Positions 14,914 to 19,914 of a stretch of DNA of 19,914 nt are shown here, one piece after another (the first letter of the stretch is position 1; every line of letters starts with the position of its first letter). The notes beneath the pieces were generated by a model. The model saw only the letters and a program-made list of their open reading frames with translations. It did no database searches and was not told the DNA's origin. Both the position numbers and the translations under genes were made by a program. This DNA comes from an uncultured bacterium (GTDB lineage: Bacteria; Bacillota_I; Bacilli_A; RF39; UBA660). The stretch spans positions 1 to 19,914 of the forward strand of contig CASEDN010000060.1 of assembly GCA_949286645.1 (NCBI GenBank), written 5' to 3'.

Positions 14914-15574
14914 AATCTATTTTCCAATCTATTGGTTTTAAACCTTTAGAAATTAAAAAGTTATTTGTTTTAGAGAATGGTTTGCTACCAAAGAATCCAT
15001 TGTAAGCTGAGAGTGGCGAAGGATGGGCTGACTCTACTATATAATGATTTTTGTTAGTTATTAACTTCTTTTTATTTCTTGCAAAGCTTCCCCAAAGGAT
15101 AAAGGCTATAGGCTCTTCTTTTTTATCTAATAATTCTATTATCTTATCAGTAAATATTTCCCAGCCTTTATCTTTATGAGAGGCTGCCATATTTGCTTCT
15201 ACTGTTAATACGGCATTTAGAAGTAATACTCCTTGATCTGCCCAGGGAATAAGGCTACTTTTTTCAGGAAAAGGAATTCCTAAGTCATCATTTAATTCTT
15301 TAAAAATATTTTGTAGTGAAGGTGGTTTTCTAATGCCATTTTTAACTGAAAAAGATAGTCCTTCTGCTTGATATTCTCCATGGTATGGATCTTGTCCTAG
15401 TATTACTACTTTAACATCTTTATAGGCAGTATGTCTTAAGGCATTAAATATCTCATTTTTAGGTGGATAAATAGTCTTTTCTTTATATTCTTTATTCACA
15501 AAATCTATTAGTTTTTTAAAATAATCTTTATTATATTCTTCTTTTAAATAAATATCCCAATCATTTCCAATCAT
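14912..15574 (-). CDS. ung: Uracil-DNA glycosylase
   Basis: Removes uracil from DNA as the first step of base-excision repair (family 1 UDG). 220 residues from the chosen start. The water-activating motif GQDPYH (60-65, catalytic Asp62), LLLNAVLTV (with the uracil-contacting Asn120) and HPSPLSA (184-190, catalytic His184) followed by GFFGSKPFS are all present, with nothing missing. An upstream in-frame ATG (at 15604) would add ten residues and overlap rlmH; the ATG at 15572-15574 (MIGNDWDIYL) has AGGAG 7 bases upstream and matches the usual UDG N-terminus. That site is built partly from the rlmH stop codon, so the genes are coupled. Last gene of the operon. Confidence 0.96.
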   Translation of the reverse strand: MIGNDWDIYLKEEYNKDYFKKLIDFVNKEYKEKTIYPPKNEIFNALRHTAYKDVKVVILGQDPYHGEYQAEGLSFSVKNGIRKPPSLQNIFKELNDDLGIPFPEKSSLIPWADQGVLLLNAVLTVEANMAASHKDKGWEIFTDKIIELLDKKEEPIAFILWGSFARNKKKLITNKNHYIVESAHPSPLSAYNGFFGSKPFSKTNNFLISKGLKPIDWKID

Positions 15575-15584
15575 ACTTAATCTC

Positions 15585-16037
15585 CTACTTATGATAATTT
15601 TCATTATTTCTTATTTTATAAGTTCTATATATTTGTTCTAATAATATTACTCTAAATAATTGATGCGGAAAAGTTAGTTTAGAAAAAGATAAACTAAAGT
15701 TGGCTCTTTTTTTTACTTCATCACTTAAACCATAACTTCCTCCTATTATAAAGGTTATATTACTATTAACTGCTTCTAATCTACATAATTTATTAGTAAG
15801 TTCTACTGATGATAGTTCTTGTCCATTAATGTCAAGAATGATTACATTATCGGTTTCTTTTAGGTGCTTTAAAATGAGTTTTCCTTCCTCTTTTTTCACT
15901 TTATCTATTTCATTGTAACTAATATCAGGTAGTTCTACTATGTCTAATTTTGTATATTTAGATAGTCTCTTTTTATATTCATCTATCGCATCATTTAAAT
16001 ATTTTTCTTTTATCTTACCTACACATATTAACTTCAT
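15585..16037 (-). CDS. rlmH: 23S rRNA pseudouridine-1915 N3-methyltransferase
   Basis: RlmH (SPOUT class, formerly YbeA/YydA) methylates pseudouridine 1915 in helix 69 of 23S rRNA on the 70S ribosome. 150 residues, close to the usual 155-159. SAM-binding knot signatures are present: FIIGGSYGL (96-104), LSLSFSKLTFPHQLFR (about 114-129) and the invariant C-terminal YHK (148-150). The start lies 23 bases inside the end of walJ with AGGTG just upstream, so it is translationally coupled. The stop TAG is part of the ung ribosome-binding site. Confidence 0.97.
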   Translation of the reverse strand: MKLICVGKIKEKYLNDAIDEYKKRLSKYTKLDIVELPDISYNEIDKVKKEEGKLILKHLKETDNVIILDINGQELSSVELTNKLCRLEAVNSNITFIIGGSYGLSDEVKKRANFSLSFSKLTFPHQLFRVILLEQIYRTYKIRNNENYHK

Positions 16038-16797
16038 TATACACCTCTATTTCTTCTAGGGCTTCACTTTGTTTAGCGACTACTATTTTTATATCACTTC
16101 TATCTTTTAGTGATTCTCTTGAAGTATTGTAAGCGATTTCTTCTTTGTTATTGTGTTCGCTAAGATGGGCGAGTATTATGTATTTAGTATTATCTCCTAC
16201 TAATTTCTTTAGATACTTAGCAGTAGTATCATTAGATAAATGGCCTTCATCGCTTATTATTCTTTGTTTTAAATAGTAGGGATATGGACCATCCATTAAC
16301 ATTTTCTCATCATGATTACTTTCTATATAATAAATATTTTTATTCTCAAGTAATGGGAAATACTTACGATTTAAATAACCTGTATCTGTTATATATACTA
16401 GGGAGTTATTATCTTCATTTATTAAGAACCCAACAGATCCTTTCGCATCATGGCTTGTTTTAAATACATTTATTTCGGTGTTATTTAAATGTATTAAAGG
16501 ATTATAAAGTTCTACTCTATCATTATCAATATCTACTGTTAATTCTTTTATAATATCTTTATTAGTATAAATCTTAAAACTTGTACGTTTTAATAATACT
16601 TTAAGGCCACTTGTATGGTCATTATGAGCATGGGTTAAAAATAAGGCATCTATGTCATCTGTAGTTAAATTCATCTTCTCTAATTCTTTTTTTAATCTTT
16701 GATAGGTAATTCCTATATCAATAAGAAAGCGAGTAGATTTTGTTTCAATTAATGAACAGTTTCCTTTAGATCCACTCGCTAGTACTTTTATTTTCAT
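16015..16797 (-). CDS. walJ: WalJ/YycJ metallo-beta-lactamase-fold hydrolase
   Basis: 260 residues, cytoplasmic MBL-fold protein. Metal-binding motif HAHNDH at 56-61 (His56, His58, Asp60, His61), followed by TSHDA, YITDTGYL, ESNHD, SDEGHLSN and LAHLSEHNN, the YycJ order. In Bacillota this gene belongs to the WalRK (YycFG) cell-wall control locus and is linked to coordinating division or replication; it has been proposed to act on nucleic acid. Here the WalRK two-component genes are not in the window, and the gene is preceded by a secreted cell-wall peptidase instead. TAATG overlap with the upstream gene; its own end overlaps rlmH. Confidence 0.93.
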   Translation of the reverse strand: MKIKVLASGSKGNCSLIETKSTRFLIDIGITYQRLKKELEKMNLTTDDIDALFLTHAHNDHTSGLKVLLKRTSFKIYTNKDIIKELTVDIDNDRVELYNPLIHLNNTEINVFKTSHDAKGSVGFLINEDNNSLVYITDTGYLNRKYFPLLENKNIYYIESNHDEKMLMDGPYPYYLKQRIISDEGHLSNDTTAKYLKKLVGDNTKYIILAHLSEHNNKEEIAYNTSRESLKDRSDIKIVVAKQSEALEEIEVYNEVNMCR

Positions 16798-18314
16798 TAG
16801 AATAAACTCATTGGATTCATAGAAGATGAACCACGGCTATATGGATAACCTCTCCATAATCCAAAGTGAAGATGAACTCCTGTTGCTGCTCCTGTTCTAC
16901 CCATAGAACCTATTGTATCGCCTTGTGATACTTCTTGACCAACACTAACATAACGTTCTGCAAGGTGGGCATACATTGTATAGTAACCGTTGTTATGATT
17001 AATAACAATATATTCACCATTATCATATTTATAACTTGAAGCGACTACAATACCATTATTAGAAGCATAAATTGGTGAACCGAAACCTGCTCCTGCAATA
17101 TCCATACCATCATGTAGAGTTCCCCAACGATATCCATAAGAACTACTTACATAATATGGAGTTCTAGTTGGCCATAACCAGTATCCTTCTACTTTACTAT
17201 TACTACTAAGGCCACTGTTTACACCGCCACTGCCACCTCTTTGTTTAGTTCCTTTTACTATTATTCTTTTAATTGGTTCTTTTAATACCCTAGTTGCACC
17301 ATTATCAATAACAGCACTTTCTACTTGACCATTAACTTTTTGAACTTTTGATGTTACTAGTTGAGACCCTACTACACCTTCTTGAATAGTTTCTTCATAA
17401 TTAGAATACTTTGTATTATCATATCTTGTTTCTGTTTCATAAGGTATATCTTGAGCCCGTACTTGATGGTCTATTTCTACTAATCTAAATTGTGGTTTAA
17501 TGATACTTATAGTAACATTTTGTCCTTCATATAAAAGGTTATTAGCATCAGTAAACTCAGGATTTGCAATTAAAAATTCTTCATTAGATAGTTTGTTGTT
17601 GAAAGCGACATCACTAATTGTGTCTCCTGCTTGAACAGTATACTTTTGTTGTTCATCAAGGGTTCCAAATAATAGATATTTACTTAAATCATCAACATTT
17701 TCATAAATAGTTTTATCTGATGGAATATTTGTTTCTTTAACTGTTACTTTATTTTCTATATAGATATTTTCAATAACAGTACCTGTATCGCCACTTTCTA
17801 TTTCTTTTTGGTCGTTATTAAGATATTTATCATAACTATCACTATCTACAAATGATCTTATTGTTTTATCCATTGCTTCTTCAAAGACTTCTTTATCAAG
17901 GACATAAATAGTTTGGTCTTTCCCTTCTACTTTTTCTCCTTCTTCATTAGTAGTATCAATACCTTCGATAGTGATCTCATATCCTTTAATAGTAAATGGT
18001 TCTATATCTTTAATCTTATTATATATTTCTTTAGTTGTAGAAATATCTTCATTATAAGTTACATCTTTTACTACTTCTAAATCTTCAGGTGCATAAACTT
18101 TATCGGCATTATATTTATCTTTTAAGGTTTGTTGTTCTTTGTCGATATATTCATCAAGGGAATTTTTATCACTAATTAATCCTACTGATTTACCTGCTAA
18201 ATAGACCCTGTAAACATTTTTAGGAGTTAATGTTTCTTCTTTTGGTACTATAAACATTATAATTAAACTTACCATTAAGGCAATTACTATAGTCATTATA
18301 GTTTTTATATTCAT
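16797..18314 (-). CDS. Secreted LysM-G5-M23 peptidoglycan endopeptidase
   Basis: 505 residues. N-terminal signal or membrane anchor (about 5-23), then a long Lys/Glu-rich spacer region (30-215), a LysM peptidoglycan-binding domain (about 224-271: YTVQAGDTISDVAFNNKLS...), a G5 domain (about 277-356: YETETRYDN...EGVVGSQ...), a Gly/Ser linker (359-374) and a C-terminal M23 (lysostaphin-type) peptidase domain. The zinc and catalytic residues are in place: HDGMD (His401, Asp405), His450 and HLHFG (His481, His483). It probably cuts peptide bridges outside the membrane to allow wall growth. AGGAGG 6 bases before ATG; one base separates it from dnaB and its stop overlaps the walJ start. Confidence 0.93.
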   Translation of the reverse strand: MNIKTIMTIVIALMVSLIIMFIVPKEETLTPKNVYRVYLAGKSVGLISDKNSLDEYIDKEQQTLKDKYNADKVYAPEDLEVVKDVTYNEDISTTKEIYNKIKDIEPFTIKGYEITIEGIDTTNEEGEKVEGKDQTIYVLDKEVFEEAMDKTIRSFVDSDSYDKYLNNDQKEIESGDTGTVIENIYIENKVTVKETNIPSDKTIYENVDDLSKYLLFGTLDEQQKYTVQAGDTISDVAFNNKLSNEEFLIANPEFTDANNLLYEGQNVTISIIKPQFRLVEIDHQVRAQDIPYETETRYDNTKYSNYEETIQEGVVGSQLVTSKVQKVNGQVESAVIDNGATRVLKEPIKRIIVKGTKQRGGSGGVNSGLSSNSKVEGYWLWPTRTPYYVSSSYGYRWGTLHDGMDIAGAGFGSPIYASNNGIVVASSYKYDNGEYIVINHNNGYYTMYAHLAERYVSVGQEVSQGDTIGSMGRTGAATGVHLHFGLWRGYPYSRGSSSMNPMSLF

Positions 18315-18315
18315 C

Positions 18316-19662
18316 TTATTCCTCCTCTATTTCATTTTTACTCATATTTAAGAATGTTGAAGTGTCTTTCTTGAATAGTAGTTGGATTGTCGCTTGTGGT
18401 CCACTACGATGCTTAGCGATGATAAATTCACTGATACTAGTTGCATCATTTTTAGCTTCTTTGTTGTAGTAATCATCACGATAAAGGAATCCAACAAGGT
18501 CAGCATCTTGCTCTATTGAACCTGATTCTCTTAAGTCTGATAACATTGGTCTTTTATCTTCTCTTCCTTCAACGCTACGAGATAATTGAGCTAAAGAGAT
18601 TACAGGAATATGTAATTCCATAGCTAGAGTTTTTAGACTACGAGAGATATCTGCTACTTCTTGTTGACGGTTAGCACCATAGTTTTTACCACCTGATATT
18701 AATTGTAGGTAGTCGATTATTACTAGGTCTAGACCATCTGAAGATGATGATAAACGACGACATTTAGCGCGGATTTCTCCTATTGTTATACCTGGGGTAT
18801 CATCTATATAAAGTTTGGCATTGCTTAACTGACTAGATGCTTGGTCAAATCTTTTCCAGTCATTATTTAACATCTTACCTGTTCTAAGTTTATAACCTTC
18901 TATTTGGCCAAGAGATGAAATAATACGGCTTGCTAATTGCTCAGCACCCATTTCAAGGTTGAACACGGCTACTGTTTTATCAGTATGAGTTGTAACATAG
19001 GTTGCAAGGTTTAAAGCAAAAGCAGTTTTACCCATACCAGGACGAGCGGCAAGGATTATAAGCTCATTTTCATGAAGGCCTGCTGTTACTTTATCAATAT
19101 CATACCATCCTGTAGGAATACCTGTTATTTCTCCTTTAGTTTCTGCTAGTTTTTGTAAGTCTTCTTCTGTTTTTTCTAAAACTTTTTGAATTGATTTAAA
19201 CTCACTAGCTTTTCTATTTTTAGCGATTGTTAGTATTTTACGTTCGGCATCGTCTAAGATGTCACCAATACTTTCTTCACTGTTATAGCCGGTAGATGCA
19301 ATAGATTCTGCTGTTTCTATCAATCTTCTAAGAAGCGATGTATTCTCTACTTCTTTTATATAGTATTCTATATTACTTGCTGTTGGAACAAAGGTTGTTA
19401 TTTCTGTTAAGTAGGTAACTCCTCCTACATCATTCAAATAGTCTAATTTAGTTAAAGTAGTAGTTAAAGTAGTTAAATCTACTGGAGTTTTTTCTTCTAC
19501 TAACTTTTTTAATGCAGTAAATATTTTAGAATTTCTAGCATCATAGAAGTCTGTTTCATCTAAAGTTTCAATTGCCATTAATAAAGCATTATTTGATAAG
19601 AAACATGCACCTAAGACACTTTTTTCTGCTTCTAAATTTTGTGGGGCTTGTTTTAAAGCCAT
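18316..19662 (-). CDS. dnaB: Replicative DNA helicase DnaB (DnaC in Bacillus)
   Basis: Hexameric 5'-3' helicase that unwinds DNA ahead of the fork. 448 residues from the chosen start: N-terminal domain (about 6-105, PQNLEAEKSVLGACFLS), linker helix (about 145-175) and RecA-like motor with Walker A ARPGMGKT (206-213), FNLEMGAEQL, Walker B (LDLVIIDYLQLISG), LRESGSIEQDADLVGFLYRDDYY and the end AKHRSGPQATIQL. No intein. Two earlier in-frame starts (GTG, ATG) lie three and two codons upstream; the third, MALKQAPQNLEAE, is best spaced from AGGTG, which overlaps the end of rplI. Confidence 0.97.
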   Translation of the reverse strand: MALKQAPQNLEAEKSVLGACFLSNNALLMAIETLDETDFYDARNSKIFTALKKLVEEKTPVDLTTLTTTLTKLDYLNDVGGVTYLTEITTFVPTASNIEYYIKEVENTSLLRRLIETAESIASTGYNSEESIGDILDDAERKILTIAKNRKASEFKSIQKVLEKTEEDLQKLAETKGEITGIPTGWYDIDKVTAGLHENELIILAARPGMGKTAFALNLATYVTTHTDKTVAVFNLEMGAEQLASRIISSLGQIEGYKLRTGKMLNNDWKRFDQASSQLSNAKLYIDDTPGITIGEIRAKCRRLSSSSDGLDLVIIDYLQLISGGKNYGANRQQEVADISRSLKTLAMELHIPVISLAQLSRSVEGREDKRPMLSDLRESGSIEQDADLVGFLYRDDYYNKEAKNDATSISEFIIAKHRSGPQATIQLLFKKDTSTFLNMSKNEIEEE

Positions 19663-19671
19663 TATCATCAC

Positions 19672-19914
19672 CTACTTAACTAAATGTATTTTTACTTTGG
19701 CAGTTATATTTTTATATAGTTCTACTTCAATATTATGAAAGCCTAAAGATGAAGGAGAACTTGTTAGTTTAATCATACTTTTATCAAAGTCATAACCTTT
19801 TTCTTTTAAAGCTTCTTTTATTTGTTTAACACTAATACTTCCAAAGACTTTATCATTATCTCCTGTTTTAACTTTAAAAGTTAAGGTTACTTTTTCTAGT
19901 TTTTCTTTTATACT
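19672..19914 (-). CDS. rplI: 50S ribosomal protein L9, C-terminal part (5' end outside the window)
   Basis: The last 80 codons of L9 continue to the window edge without a stop and end at TAG (19672-19674). The sequence KLEKVTLTFKVKTGDNDKVF followed by GSISVKQIKEALKEKGYDFD and a C-terminal VEVELYKNITAKVKIHLVK-like stretch is the L9 C-terminal domain, which binds 23S rRNA through the N-terminal half not seen here. rplI followed directly by dnaB is a common Bacillota order. Its stop is next to the dnaB ribosome-binding site, so the two are coupled. Confidence 0.93.
   Translation of the reverse strand, partial: SIKEKLEKVTLTFKVKTGDNDKVFGSISVKQIKEALKEKGYDFDKSMIKLTSSPSSLGFHNIEVELYKNITAKVKIHLVK

Noticed and set aside
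15575..15604. Longer ung start overlapping rlmH
   Set aside because: The internal ATG has a well-spaced AGGAG and matches the family N-terminus.
1..19914. tRNA, rRNA, CRISPR arrays, insertion sequences, T-box or other riboswitches
   Set aside because: No cloverleaf, spaced direct repeats, transposase, terminal repeats or long structured leaders were seen; all intergenic gaps are shorter than 300 bases.

Overview
The window is strongly AT-rich bacterial chromosome. It looks like a low-GC Bacillota (Bacilli/Erysipelotrichia or the uncultured RF39-type relatives) and not a Mycoplasma with code 4, because TGA ends several genes (for example prfA, overlapping the prmC start) and TAG and TAA are also used. 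The gene set and order fit: ywiB-argS-rpoE (delta subunit), prfA-prmC, and rplI-dnaB-...-walJ-rlmH are all Bacillota neighbourhoods. The assignment to a clade is an inference from gene content and composition.

Layout. Almost everything left of 11.2 kb is on the minus strand. From right to left: ywiB (DUF1934), an N-terminal-only YhcG/DUF1016 protein, a Sel1-repeat protein, argS, rpoE with its own strong promoter, a three-gene transporter operon (two half-ABC exporters plus an MFS permease), a cytoplasmic beta-lactamase-fold serine hydrolase, a decayed unrecognised gene fragment, and prfA-prmC. prmC is broken by a TAG just before its catalytic NPPY motif, very near the window edge. At 11.2 kb a compact divergent promoter region separates ywiB from a plus-strand group: a class A penicillin-binding protein, a GerQ-like spore-coat protein and a LemA-family membrane protein. 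LemA converges on an unrecognised 174-residue minus-strand gene, and the two share a terminator whose stem overlaps the lemA stop codon. From 19.9 to 14.9 kb a tight minus-strand chain runs rplI (partial) > dnaB > LysM-G5-M23 peptidase > walJ > rlmH > ung. Junctions overlap or are only a few bases apart, and the chain ends in a clear hairpin terminator.

How the genes work together. Translation (ArgRS, RF1, L9, RlmH), replication and repair (DnaB, Ung), transcription (RpoE) and cell-wall growth (PBP, M23 endopeptidase, WalJ) make up most of the window. The accessory part is 1.7-7.4 kb and 9.7-10.8 kb.

The observations most worth checking are: the heterodimeric ABC exporter with complementary motif losses that leave one canonical and one degenerate ATP site; the serine hydrolase lacking the class A deacylating Glu; the YhcG protein cut exactly between its domains and carrying a perfect 19-bp palindrome; the interrupted prmC next to intact RF1; and the gerQ homologue as a hint of sporulation ancestry. 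I found no tRNA, rRNA, CRISPR array, IS element or complete prophage, and no clear evidence of a wholly new multi-gene system.
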